From Psychroflexus tropicus DSM 15496 (lineage in GTDB: Bacteria; Bacteroidota; Bacteroidia; Flavobacteriales; Flavobacteriaceae): 64,000 nt of DNA. Under the pieces are notes generated by a model that saw nothing but the letters and a program-made list of their open reading frames with translations, was not told the DNA's origin and did no database searches. Position 1 is the stretch's first letter. The number at the start of each line of letters is the position of its first letter. A program made the position numbers and the translations under genes. The DNA lies in the NCBI RefSeq assembly GCF_000378765.1, contig NZ_KB905342.1, forward strand, positions 496,001 through 560,000, written 5' to 3'. Of the stretch, positions 1 through 8,378 are shown in pieces.

Positions 1-546
1 GATTCTGGAATAGAGATTTATTATTTTGTTGGAAATCATGACCTGTGGATGAAAGACTACTTTGAAACAGAGCTTAATATTCCAGTTTTTCACAAACCTC
101 AAGAGTTCAGTTTTAATGATAAATCTTTTTTTCTAGGACATGGAGATGGTTTAGGTCCCGGAGATAAAGGCTATAAACGCATGAAAAAGGTATTTGTTCA
201 TCCTTTGTCGAGATGGATGTTCAAATGGTTGCATCCAGACTTGGGAGTTCGACTGGCAAGACACCTTTCTGTAAAAAATAAGCTAATCTCTGGAGATGAG
301 GACTCAAAGTTCTTAGGAGATGATAATGAATGGTTAGCCCTTTATGCCAAACGAAAATTGGAAAACAAACATTACGATTATTTTGTATTTGGTCACCGGC
401 ATTTGCCTATGGAAATAGAGGTGGGGGAAAACTCAACTTATTTCAATCTTGGAGACTGGATTGTACACTATACCTACGGAGTTTTCGATGGAAAAGTATT
501 TAGCTTAAAAAAACTTGACCAACAAAAAACCCTGTATACAAAGTAA
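1..546 (+). CDS. lpxH: UDP-2,3-diacylglucosamine diphosphatase-like metallophosphatase, 5' truncated
   Basis: The reading frame is open from base 1, so the gene starts upstream of the window; an internal ATG at 49 is not the true start. The frame encodes a calcineurin-type metallophosphoesterase: GNHD at bases 31-42, a GHGD motif near base 140, and GHRH at 391-402, which together supply metal ligands. In this family LpxH removes UMP from UDP-2,3-diacylglucosamine to give lipid X, a step in lipid A synthesis at the inner face of the membrane. Bacteroidota carry a divergent LpxH-like form, so the substrate is inferred from family. It converges with tatA, whose terminator hairpin lies inside the last codons of this gene. 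Confidence 0.8.
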   Translation, partial: DSGIEIYYFVGNHDLWMKDYFETELNIPVFHKPQEFSFNDKSFFLGHGDGLGPGDKGYKRMKKVFVHPLSRWMFKWLHPDLGVRLARHLSVKNKLISGDEDSKFLGDDNEWLALYAKRKLENKHYDYFVFGHRHLPMEIEVGENSTYFNLGDWIVHYTYGVFDGKVFSLKKLDQQKTLYTK

Positions 547-552
547 ACAGGG
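524..552 (-). terminator. Rho-independent terminator of tatA
   Basis: Inverted repeat CCCTGT (530-535) and ACAGGG (547-552). Read on the minus strand it is a hairpin followed by a run of six T (bases 524-529), placed just after the tatA stop. It overlaps the 3' end of the convergent phosphatase gene. Confidence 0.6.
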
Positions 553-578
553 TGTATCTTAAGCTACAGAATCTAATT

Positions 579-779
579 CTATTTTATAGACTTCGATTCG
601 TTATTACTTTCATTGGTTTCATCTTCTTTGGAAGCATCCTTAAATTCTTTAATACCACTTCCCAAGCCACGCATCAATTCTGGTATTTTCTTTCCACCAA
701 ATAAAAGAAGAATCGCAATACCAATGATAACCCATTGCCATGGACCTACCATTCCCATTATTACATTAAGTGCATTCAT
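579..779 (-). CDS. tatA: Sec-independent translocase subunit TatA/TatE
   Basis: This 66-residue protein has the TatA layout: a short N-terminal transmembrane helix (about residues 12-27), a FGGKKIPELMRGLG hinge and amphipathic helix, and a charged acidic/lysine tail. TatA multimers form the membrane passage for folded proteins with twin-arginine signals, working with TatC. No tatC is in this window, so its partner is encoded elsewhere. The gene is monocistronic: it has its own promoter (796-823) and a terminator (524-552). The ATG at 777-779 is the only sensible start. Confidence 0.93.
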   Translation of the reverse strand: MNALNVIMGMVGPWQWVIIGIAILLLFGGKKIPELMRGLGSGIKEFKDASKEDETNESNNESKSIK

Positions 780-795
780 AACTTTAAATTTAATA

Positions 796-823
796 CAAAA
801 TTAGTGATAAAAATCTAATTCAA
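796..823 (-). promoter_or_regulatory. Promoter of tatA (TTG-N17-TAATTTTG)
   Basis: On the minus strand a -33 TTG (821-823) is followed after 17 bases by TAATTTTG (796-803). This matches the Bacteroidota pattern TTG-N17-23-TAnnTTTG, about 17 bases upstream of the tatA ATG. Confidence 0.6.
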
Positions 824-863
824 AGGTTTATGCATCTAAAACCTACATAAATTAACTTTATTC

Positions 864-871
864 TATCTTTG
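864..871 (+). promoter_or_regulatory. -7 box TATCTTTG upstream of the M23 peptidase gene
   Basis: Exact TAnnTTTG match 16 bases before the ATG at 888. No clear -33 TTG is seen at normal spacing. It probably drives the M23-GH3-564 aa run and possibly rfbBACD. Confidence 0.5.
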
Positions 872-887
872 CACGAGTTTAATACTT

Positions 888-1760
888 ATGGAATCATCAA
901 AAAAAGACAAGCCAAAAATAAAGCAAAGACTGCTTCATAAATACCGTTTGGTGATTTTAAACGAGGATACGTTTGAAGAGCGCTTATCTTTTCAACTTTC
1001 CAAACTAAATGTGATCATCCTATCTGCTTTTTCTGCCTTAATTTTGGTTTCTGGGACAGCTCTCTTAATTGCTTTTACCCCTATACGAGAATACATTCCA
1101 GGATATTCTTCTACAGCATTAAAAAACAAAGCAACTCGACTAACGCTCAAAGTGGATTCCTTAACGGCTGTTGTCAACCAGAATTCGACTTATTTTAAAT
1201 CCATCAGAAATATCCTCTCAGGTCAGATCGATTCATTAGACACTCAGACTATGAATCTGGATAAAGATTTTAAAAAAGTTGAAGCCGAATCTGTTAATTT
1301 ATCGGCTTCAGAACAGGATTCTATTTTGAGAGCCAAAGTGGAACAAGAAGATAAATACAGTTTACTGGAAAGAGCAACTTTTAGTACAAATTTTACTTTA
1401 TTTCCACCGGTAACTGGCCGAATTTCTGAAGTGTATAATGCAGAGCAAAAGCATTATGCTGTGGATATCGTAACTGAGAAAAACGAGCCCGTAAAAGCTA
1501 CTCTAGACGGGACAGTTATTTTTGCAGAATGGACCGTAGAGACTGGTTATGTGATTATCATTGAGCATAATTTTGGGTTGATATCTGTTTATAAACACAA
1601 CGATTCTTTATTAAAAACTCAGGGTGAACTTGTGACAGCAGGAGAAGCTATTGCAGTAGTGGGCGATACAGGAGAATTTTCTTACGGTCCTCATTTGCAT
1701 TTCGAATTATGGGTAGATGGATATCCAGTAAATCCTTCAGATTACATTAATTTTGAATAA
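888..1760 (+). CDS. M23 family metallopeptidase (LytM domain), membrane-anchored
   Basis: This 290-residue protein has an N-terminal cytoplasmic stretch, one transmembrane helix at about residues 42-64, a heptad-rich linker (about 85-155) and a C-terminal LytM/M23 domain. The zinc ligands look complete: an HxxxD motif (HYAVD, about residue 189) and HLH within GPHLHFELW near residue 268. The family cleaves peptidoglycan cross-bridges or, when degenerate, activates amidases; here the ligands suggest an active enzyme in the periplasm. GH3 follows after 9 bases, so the two are probably cotranscribed. The substrate bond cannot be told from sequence. Confidence 0.88.
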   Translation: MESSKKDKPKIKQRLLHKYRLVILNEDTFEERLSFQLSKLNVIILSAFSALILVSGTALLIAFTPIREYIPGYSSTALKNKATRLTLKVDSLTAVVNQNSTYFKSIRNILSGQIDSLDTQTMNLDKDFKKVEAESVNLSASEQDSILRAKVEQEDKYSLLERATFSTNFTLFPPVTGRISEVYNAEQKHYAVDIVTEKNEPVKATLDGTVIFAEWTVETGYVIIIEHNFGLISVYKHNDSLLKTQGELVTAGEAIAVVGDTGEFSYGPHLHFELWVDGYPVNPSDYINFE

Positions 1761-1769
1761 CAATAGTCT

Positions 1770-3260
1770 ATGTCATTAAAATCCTTTGGAGCAAAGCTAT
1801 TTGCTAAATACATAGCATCACAAATCAAAAGCTGGTCTTCACGTCCTTTGGAAACCCAGTTAAAAGTGTTTAAGGAGCTCGTGGCTGAGGGTAGAAAAAC
1901 AAAGTTTGGTAAGGATCATAAATTTGATTCCATAGAAAACTTTCATGATTTTTTTAATCAAGTTCCTATCCAGGATTATGAGGAATTGAAACCCTATGTC
2001 GATAGAGCTGTAGATGGAGAAGAAGATGTCTTATGGCCTGGTAAACCTTTATATTTTGCAAAGACGTCGGGAACTACCAGTGGTGCGAAGTATATTCCAT
2101 TAACGAAAGCGTCTATACCCAACCATACCAATGCAGCCAGAAATGCCATTTTGTGTTACATTGCTGAAACAGGGAATTCTAAATTTGTAGATGGTAAAAT
2201 GATTTTTCTCCAGGGCAGTCCGGAGCTTGACAAGAAAAACGGGATTTACTTTGGAAGACTCTCGGGTATTGTAGCTCATTTCATTCCTGCTTATTTACAA
2301 AAAAACCGTCTTCCAAGCTGGGAAACTAATTCTATACCCGATTGGAATAAAAAAATCGATGCCATCGTCGAAGAGACTTATGATCAGGACATGACCATCA
2401 TTAGTGGTATCCCTTCCTGGGTGCAGACCTATTTTGAAAAATTGAATCAAAAAACAGATAAAACTATAAGTGAGCTATTTCCGAATTTTCAATTGTTTAT
2501 CTATGGCGGAGTCAATTACGAGCCTTATAGGTCTAAGTTTGAAGATTTGATCGGGGATTCTGTAGACAGTATCGAGCTTTATCCAGCCTCTGAAGGCTTT
2601 TTTGCTTTTCAGGACACTAGAAATGAAGAAGGAATGCTTTTGCAACTGGATTCTGGAATGTTTTATGAATTTATCAAAGCAGACGAATTTTTTGAGCATG
2701 ACCCACAAATACTGACTATTGGAGATGTTGAAGTTGGGGTAAATTACGTCATGATAATATCGACCAATGCAGGCTTATGGCGGTATAATGTGGGTGATAC
2801 GGTAATGTTTACCAATACAAGCCCTTATCGCTTAAAAGTTTCTGGTCGAATCAAACATTTTACCTCTGCTTTTGGTGAGCATGTTATTGCTCAGGAAGTT
2901 GAAAAGTCCATAATTTCAGCCTCAAAAGAATTTGATGTACAAATCAATGAATTTACGGTAGCGCCCCAAATCAATCCTGAAGAAGGATTACCTTATCACG
3001 AATGGTTCATTGAGTTTCAAAAAGAACCGGATGACCTGAAGGCTTTTAGTATAAGAATTGATGAATTAGTTCAGGAACAGAACGCCTATTATAAAGACTT
3101 AATAAGCGGAAAAATGCTTAAGACTCTAGTGATAACTAAAGTTCCTAAAAATGGATTTCAAGAGTACATGAAATCAGTAGGAAAACTTGGCGGACAAAAT
3201 AAAGTGCCCAGACTTTCCAATGATAGAAAAATTGCAGACGAGTTAGTAAAACAGATTTAG
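1770..3260 (+). CDS. GH3-family adenylating enzyme (GH3 auxin-responsive promoter family)
   Basis: The 496-residue protein belongs to the GH3 branch of acyl-adenylate-forming enzymes. The AMP-binding loop FAKTSGTTSGAKYIPLT lies near residues 96-112, followed by family features such as YPASEGFFAFQ (about 272-282) and RYNVGD (about 336-341). Plant GH3 enzymes join amino acids to acyl acids such as jasmonate or auxin; bacterial members are widespread in Bacteroidota but the natural substrate is unknown to me. It lies 9 bases after the M23 gene and 23 bases before the 564-residue gene, in a likely operon leading into rhamnose synthesis. The family call is secure; any function is inference. Confidence 0.85.
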   Translation: MSLKSFGAKLFAKYIASQIKSWSSRPLETQLKVFKELVAEGRKTKFGKDHKFDSIENFHDFFNQVPIQDYEELKPYVDRAVDGEEDVLWPGKPLYFAKTSGTTSGAKYIPLTKASIPNHTNAARNAILCYIAETGNSKFVDGKMIFLQGSPELDKKNGIYFGRLSGIVAHFIPAYLQKNRLPSWETNSIPDWNKKIDAIVEETYDQDMTIISGIPSWVQTYFEKLNQKTDKTISELFPNFQLFIYGGVNYEPYRSKFEDLIGDSVDSIELYPASEGFFAFQDTRNEEGMLLQLDSGMFYEFIKADEFFEHDPQILTIGDVEVGVNYVMIISTNAGLWRYNVGDTVMFTNTSPYRLKVSGRIKHFTSAFGEHVIAQEVEKSIISASKEFDVQINEFTVAPQINPEEGLPYHEWFIEFQKEPDDLKAFSIRIDELVQEQNAYYKDLISGKMLKTLVITKVPKNGFQEYMKSVGKLGGQNKVPRLSNDRKIADELVKQI

Positions 3261-3283
3261 ATTAATAAGACAATAATAAAGAT

Positions 3284-4978
3284 ATGACAGAACCTTTAAA
3301 TATAGGAAGAAATAGAGCGCAGGAAAGCACCAACGCCATAGAGCGCATGTACATTACCATGCGTCACCTTTTTATTAGGGGCTTTTATAAGCCTATGGGG
3401 GTTTCCGGAGAAACTCTGAGGGAGGCTTTACTCACACTTAGACCAGAAATTTACGGGACGATTGCCGAGTCCAAAGTAGAACTGAGTGGCCTTCAGTATA
3501 TTATTGAAAGGCTTCCTGAAGGTATTGAGGAATGTAGCTTTATCAATCTTACCAGTGATGAAGGCTATTCTAATTCTCACTTTAAGCCTATTATACCTCC
3601 TAAGCGTCGCCGAAATTGCTACAGGATAGATGAGGAGCAGATGAATATTGAAATTACTCGAGGACGTTCAGAAATTTATGATATTCTGACTCACCTTACT
3701 TTTATGTTCATAGAGTCTCATAAAATCATGCAGGCGGTAGTCATCAACGAAGCAGGACAAACCTCAAGAGATTGGGTTAAGTTGACAGCAGCAGTTTCTA
3801 AAGAGGGAGATTTAACCCAGAATGAAAGAGAAATTGCCATAACCCACACCGCCAACATACTGGGACGAACTTTTGCAGAAATCAATCAGGTATACGATCG
3901 CTTTGCAACCAAAGACAATCCTAATAAATTCTTGCATCTGATTCATAGTCTCGGAAAACTGGCTATTCGTGAAGCGGTTCATGGTGATAAGCGTGTCATC
4001 ACTTTTAGCCCTATCGTAAGAGAGCGTCTGGGTCATCATATCCACGGCGAAGTCTGGGCTAACACCATTAAAAAGACATTACATCAACATGATTTATTAA
4101 AAAGAAAAGTTCATATTATCAGTGCAAATATGCACTCTGTCATGAATACCCTCTTTTCGCCAATTGCACTTGAAGATACACTCAAAGAAAAATCAAATTT
4201 TCAAGTCTACGAAGAGTTGAGTAGCCCCAAAAATGTGAAACTAAGGAAAACAGTAAACGATAAGGCGCTTGAAGAAGGCATGATCGAACTAAAAGATAAT
4301 AGTGGAACGAATATCGATGTTCAGATTTTTGATCTTGCTAAACTAAGTCACTACAAAGGGAATGCTGAACTTCATGGAAAAGAAGATGCTCCCGTAATTA
4401 TTGTGATGGATTATGCTTTTGGTGAACAAGCTTACGAAACTATGGATGAGCTTTTGAAACCTTATAAAGTCGAAGACAAGCAAACCTATATGAATGTGGA
4501 TTCTATTTCCATTATGGGTAAAGCTGGTATTCTACAAGGAGGTAAAGGAGATTTAATGATACCGGATGCCCATTTATTTGAAGGTACGGCAGATAATTAT
4601 CCGTTTCCTAACGAATTAAAAACCTCTGACTTTGAGGGTCAAGGCTTGGGAGTCTACGATGGATCTATGGTTACCGTATTAGGAACTTCGCTACAAAACA
4701 AAGACTTATTGAAATTCTTCCACGACTCCACCTGGAATGTGATCGGTCTTGAAATGGAAGGAGCCCATTATCAAAAGGCGATACAGGCAGCTGCCAAATT
4801 AAGAGGTAATATATCAGATCAAGTTAAATTAAGGTATGCGTATTACGCCAGTGATAATCCGTTGGAAACTGGAAGTACTTTAGCCTCGGGCGGATTAGGA
4901 ACTGCAGGGGTGAAACCTACTTACTTAATCACAGAGAAGATCCTTGAGCAAATATTTAATAACGCTACACAAGAATAA
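3284..4978 (+). CDS. Uncharacterised protein with nucleoside-phosphorylase-like C-terminal domain
   Basis: The 564-residue protein is soluble, with no signal peptide. The first ~290 residues are mostly helical and match no family I can name; from memory it resembles Bacteroidota proteins filed as DUF6909, unverified. The C-terminal part looks like the purine-nucleoside-phosphorylase/MTAN fold: GKAGILQGGKGDLMIP (residues 412 onward) resembles the GxAGxL...GDLVIPD loop, and LEMEGAHY (489-496) resembles the MEGA motif that binds ribose. A late DNPLETGS loop follows. The phosphate-binding part is not recognisable. It stands between GH3 and rfbB in the same direction with a 12-base gap to rfbB. 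A nucleosidase or nucleotide-sensing role is only a hypothesis. Confidence 0.6.
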   Translation: MTEPLNIGRNRAQESTNAIERMYITMRHLFIRGFYKPMGVSGETLREALLTLRPEIYGTIAESKVELSGLQYIIERLPEGIEECSFINLTSDEGYSNSHFKPIIPPKRRRNCYRIDEEQMNIEITRGRSEIYDILTHLTFMFIESHKIMQAVVINEAGQTSRDWVKLTAAVSKEGDLTQNEREIAITHTANILGRTFAEINQVYDRFATKDNPNKFLHLIHSLGKLAIREAVHGDKRVITFSPIVRERLGHHIHGEVWANTIKKTLHQHDLLKRKVHIISANMHSVMNTLFSPIALEDTLKEKSNFQVYEELSSPKNVKLRKTVNDKALEEGMIELKDNSGTNIDVQIFDLAKLSHYKGNAELHGKEDAPVIIVMDYAFGEQAYETMDELLKPYKVEDKQTYMNVDSISIMGKAGILQGGKGDLMIPDAHLFEGTADNYPFPNELKTSDFEGQGLGVYDGSMVTVLGTSLQNKDLLKFFHDSTWNVIGLEMEGAHYQKAIQAAAKLRGNISDQVKLRYAYYASDNPLETGSTLASGGLGTAGVKPTYLITEKILEQIFNNATQE

Positions 4979-4990
4979 AAATCAAAATAT

Positions 4991-6001
4991 ATGAAAACTG
5001 TATTAGTCACTGGTGGGGCCGGTTTTATAGGATCTAATTTCCTAAATCTTTATGTTCCTAAAAAGGAATACCACTTTGTTAACCTTGATAAACTGACTTA
5101 CGCCGGAAACCTAGATAATGTTGAAGTTTCAGATCATGAAAACTACACATTTATTGAAGGTGATATTTGTGATACAAGACTCTTAAGCGAATTGTTTTCT
5201 CAGTACAAATTCGAATATGTATTTCATTTTGCGGCAGAGTCTCACGTCGATAACTCTATTACCAACCCCGATGCGTTTATAAAAACCAACATTACTGGGA
5301 CCTTTAATCTGCTTCATCAGGCCTATAGCCTATGGATGAAATCACCGTTTCAACTTAAAAAAGAATTTGAAAACGCTAGGTTTCTTCATGTGTCTACCGA
5401 TGAGGTTTACGGCACCCTTGAAGATGACGACAGCTTGTTTACAGAGGAAACCCCCTATGCTCCAAACAGTCCTTATAGTGCCTCCAAGGCCTCATCAGAC
5501 ATGATAGCCAGGAGTTATTTCCATACTTATGGATTTCCTGTAGTCACCACTAATTGCTCCAACAATTACGGACCTCACCAGCATGATGAAAAATTAATAC
5601 CTACCATCATACGAAAAGCCATTCAAAAACAGCCTATCCCCATTTATGGTGATGGTAAAAATGTAAGAGACTGGCTCTATGTCGATGACCATTGTAAAGG
5701 AATTGACTTGGCTTTACATGAAGGCAGACTGGGTGAGACTTATAATATTGGTGGTAAAAACGAAAGACAAAATATTTACATCGCCAGCAAAATTTGCGAA
5801 ATCTTAGACGACCTAAGACCAGAGCAAGCGCCTCATAAAGAGTTGATAGAATATGTAACAGACAGACCCGGACATGATTTCCGCTATGCGATTGATGCTT
5901 CCAAAATTGAAAATAATTTAGGATGGAGTGCCAATGAAACTTTTGAAACTGGTATTCAAAAGACCGTAAAATGGTATCTTAACAAATATAATAAACTATA
6001 A
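4991..6001 (+). CDS. rfbB: dTDP-glucose 4,6-dehydratase
   Basis: The 336-residue protein is an extended short-chain dehydrogenase. The NAD-binding loop TGGAGFIGSN (residues 7-16) opens the Rossmann fold, HVSTDEVYG carries the catalytic Thr-Asp-Glu, and YSASKAS supplies the YxxxK pair. RfbB oxidises C4 and dehydrates dTDP-glucose to dTDP-4-keto-6-deoxyglucose, the second step of dTDP-L-rhamnose synthesis. It begins the compact rfbB-rfbA-rfbC-rfbD run with a 9-base gap to rfbA. Length and motifs are normal for the family. Confidence 0.95.
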   Translation: MKTVLVTGGAGFIGSNFLNLYVPKKEYHFVNLDKLTYAGNLDNVEVSDHENYTFIEGDICDTRLLSELFSQYKFEYVFHFAAESHVDNSITNPDAFIKTNITGTFNLLHQAYSLWMKSPFQLKKEFENARFLHVSTDEVYGTLEDDDSLFTEETPYAPNSPYSASKASSDMIARSYFHTYGFPVVTTNCSNNYGPHQHDEKLIPTIIRKAIQKQPIPIYGDGKNVRDWLYVDDHCKGIDLALHEGRLGETYNIGGKNERQNIYIASKICEILDDLRPEQAPHKELIEYVTDRPGHDFRYAIDASKIENNLGWSANETFETGIQKTVKWYLNKYNKL

Positions 6002-6010
6002 ACCTGTCTT

Positions 6011-6865
6011 ATGAAAGGAATCGTATTAGCAGGAGGCTCTGGAACTCGATTACACCCTCTAACTCTGGCTGTGAGTAAACAATTGATGCCGATCTACGAC
6101 AAGCCGATGATTTACTATCCCTTGTCGACGTTGATGTCGGCGGGAATAAGAGAGATTTTAATTATATCTACCCCCAACGATTTACCACTTTTTGAAAAGC
6201 TCCTAGGAGATGGTACTGACCTTGGTTGCAAATTTGAATACGCAGTTCAGGCTGAACCTAATGGACTGGCAGAAGCTTTTGTGATTGGAGAAGAATTTAT
6301 AGGAGATGACAAAGTGGCTTTAATCCTAGGAGATAATATTTTCTATGGAACAGGCCTGGAGCAGCTACTGCAAGACAATACCAATCCAGATGGAGGTATC
6401 ATTTATGCTTACCACGTTCACGATCCAGAACGTTATGGTGTGGTCGATTTTAACGAACGAGGTCAGGTCATTTCAATCGAGGAAAAACCAAAACAACCTA
6501 AGTCCAATTACGCAGTTCCAGGGATTTATTTCTACGATAATGACGTAGTTAATATTGCAAAATCAATTAAGCCTAGTGATAGAGGAGAGCTTGAAATTAC
6601 TGATGTTAACAATGCCTATCTTCAACGCGGTAAATTGAGCGTGAGTATTCTTGATAAAGGGACGGCCTGGCTGGATACTGGAACATTCAATTCTCTAATG
6701 CAGGCTTCACAATTTGTAGAGGTCATCGAAGAACGCCAGGGCCTTAAAATTGGTTCTATTGAAGAAACGGCTTACAAAATGGGCTTTATCTCTAAAGATC
6801 AATTGCATAACATTACAGAGCCCTTTTTGAAAAGTGGCTATGCTAAAAATATAAACCCAAAGTAA
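6011..6865 (+). CDS. rfbA: Glucose-1-phosphate thymidylyltransferase
   Basis: The 284-residue protein starts with the nucleotidyltransferase signature [18 protein letters not shown] (residues 1-18), and LGDNIFYG (about 98-105) holds a metal-binding aspartate. It makes dTDP-glucose from glucose-1-phosphate and dTTP, the entry step of the dTDP-rhamnose pathway. The stop codon is directly followed by the rfbC ATG with no gap, which suggests coupled translation. It is typical in length. Confidence 0.95.
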   Translation: MKGIVLAGGSGTRLHPLTLAVSKQLMPIYDKPMIYYPLSTLMSAGIREILIISTPNDLPLFEKLLGDGTDLGCKFEYAVQAEPNGLAEAFVIGEEFIGDDKVALILGDNIFYGTGLEQLLQDNTNPDGGIIYAYHVHDPERYGVVDFNERGQVISIEEKPKQPKSNYAVPGIYFYDNDVVNIAKSIKPSDRGELEITDVNNAYLQRGKLSVSILDKGTAWLDTGTFNSLMQASQFVEVIEERQGLKIGSIEETAYKMGFISKDQLHNITEPFLKSGYAKNINPK

Positions 6866-7414
6866 ATGACCGTTAAGCCAACCCCGCTCAAGGATTGTTT
6901 TATTATAGAACCAAAAGTTTTTAAAGACGAACGTGGAAGCTTTTTTGAGAGCTTCAATTATAATACGTTTAAAAAACACACAGGTTTAGACATTGACTTT
7001 GTACAGGACAATCAGTCAATTTCACAATATGGAACTATTCGTGGCCTGCATTTTCAAACGGGCGAATTTTCTCAAGCTAAACTGATACGGGTCGCTCAAG
7101 GTAAAGTTTTGGATGTAGTGGTTGATATGAGGCCAAATTCAGAAACTTACCTCAAACAATTCAGTTATATTTTGACAGGAGAGAACAATCACCAATTGTT
7201 TGTTCCAAGAGGTTTTGCGCATGGTTTTGCCTGTTTGTCTTCTGAAGCTATTTTCGTTTACAAATGCGATAATTATTATCATAAAGCTTCTGAAAGCGGT
7301 ATTTCATATAAGGATGAAGCCTTAGCTATCGATTGGCATATTCCGAAGAAAGAGCAGATCGTTTCAGATAAAGATCAAAATCTTCCAACCCTTGACTCTT
7401 ACTTAAACTCATGA
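6866..7414 (+). CDS. rfbC: dTDP-4-dehydrorhamnose 3,5-epimerase
   Basis: The 182-residue protein is a cupin-type RmlC. RGLHFQ (about residues 57-62) contains the catalytic histidine, and PRGFAHGF (about 115-122) is the second conserved block. It epimerises C3 and C5 of the 4-keto sugar. It abuts rfbA and overlaps rfbD by four bases (ATGA), so the three are translated together. Confidence 0.95.
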   Translation: MTVKPTPLKDCFIIEPKVFKDERGSFFESFNYNTFKKHTGLDIDFVQDNQSISQYGTIRGLHFQTGEFSQAKLIRVAQGKVLDVVVDMRPNSETYLKQFSYILTGENNHQLFVPRGFAHGFACLSSEAIFVYKCDNYYHKASESGISYKDEALAIDWHIPKKEQIVSDKDQNLPTLDSYLNS

Positions 7415-8271
7415 GGATATTAGTGACAGGAGCCAACGGCCAATTAGGTAAATGCCTTCAAAAGCACGCGGATAAGTTTCAGGACTTTGAGTTTTTATTC
7501 GAGTCTTCACAAACCTTAGACATTACTTCCCACGAACAATTGGGAACTTACTTCAGCTCAAAAAAAATTGATTATTGTGTTAACTGTGCGGCTTATACCA
7601 ATGTGGAAGCGGCAGAAGAAGAAAAAGACTTAGCTTTTCAGGTTAATACTGAAGCAGTTGAATCACTTTCGAAACAATGTAAAGCTTCTCACACCAAACT
7701 TATTCACATCTCTACTGATTATGTATTTGACGGTTTAAAACTGAGTCCGTATTCAGAAACAGATTCAGTAAATCCTATTAATGTATACGGGGACTCTAAG
7801 CTTCAGGGGGAAGCAATGATTTCTGAACACTTGGAACATTATTTTATTCTAAGAACGAGTTGGCTCTATTCTGAATTTGGCCACAACTTTTTTAATACCA
7901 TCCTGAAGAAAGCTAATGAAGGAGCAGCATTGAATATCACCACCGAGCAAATCGGTACGCCTACCAATGCCAACGATCTGGCAAGATTTATTCTGAATTT
8001 AATTCAGTCCCAGTCTGATGCGTTTGGATTTTACCATTATAGCAACACGGGCGAAGCAACTTGGTATGACTTTGCCAGACTTATCCTGGAAGAACAACAA
8101 TTGGACAAAGAAGTAAATTTAAAAGCGACGTACTCTTATCCAACCAAAGCGAAACGTCCTAAATTTAGTGTACTAGATAAGTCCAAAGTTGAAGAGATTT
8201 TCAAATGTAAAGTCCCTCATTGGCGAGAAAGTCTGGTTGGTCTATTGAAGGAAGAGGAGTGGACTGGTTGA
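7411..8271 (+). CDS. rfbD: dTDP-4-dehydrorhamnose reductase
   Basis: The 286-residue protein has the NADPH-binding loop GANGQLGKCLQ (residues 7-17), a STDYVFDG block and the catalytic YGDSKLQGE (YxxxK). It reduces the 4-keto group to give dTDP-L-rhamnose, the last step of the pathway, supplying sugar for O-antigen, capsule or surface-protein glycans. Its start overlaps rfbC (ATGA). The stop codon is the first base of an 8-bp tandem repeat, so length change in that repeat would not affect the protein. It converges with mfd. Confidence 0.95.
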   Translation: MRILVTGANGQLGKCLQKHADKFQDFEFLFESSQTLDITSHEQLGTYFSSKKIDYCVNCAAYTNVEAAEEEKDLAFQVNTEAVESLSKQCKASHTKLIHISTDYVFDGLKLSPYSETDSVNPINVYGDSKLQGEAMISEHLEHYFILRTSWLYSEFGHNFFNTILKKANEGAALNITTEQIGTPTNANDLARFILNLIQSQSDAFGFYHYSNTGEATWYDFARLILEEQQLDKEVNLKATYSYPTKAKRPKFSVLDKSKVEEIFKCKVPHWRESLVGLLKEEEWTG

Positions 8272-8310
8272 CCAGTTGACCAGTTTACCAGTTTACCAGT
8301 CTACCAGTAC
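8271..8310. repeat. Five tandem copies of an 8-bp unit (ACCAGTTG/ACCAGTTT)
   Basis: Units at 8271, 8279, 8287, 8295 and 8303 read ACCAGTTG, ACCAGTTT twice, ACCAGTCT and ACCAGTAC. The first unit also pairs with ACTGGT at 8263-8268, giving a small hairpin across the rfbD stop. The array sits between the convergent rfbD and mfd genes. It is a simple-sequence repeat; no function is evident. Confidence 0.85.
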
Positions 8311-8378
8311 AATCCGCTTTAATTTTAAAAAACAACGATTGAACAAAATTTTATTTACAGTTTATCTACTTAGAAGAT

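Noticed and set aside
8271-8310. CRISPR-like array
   Set aside because: Units are 8 bp with no spacers and no cas genes nearby; it is a simple tandem repeat.
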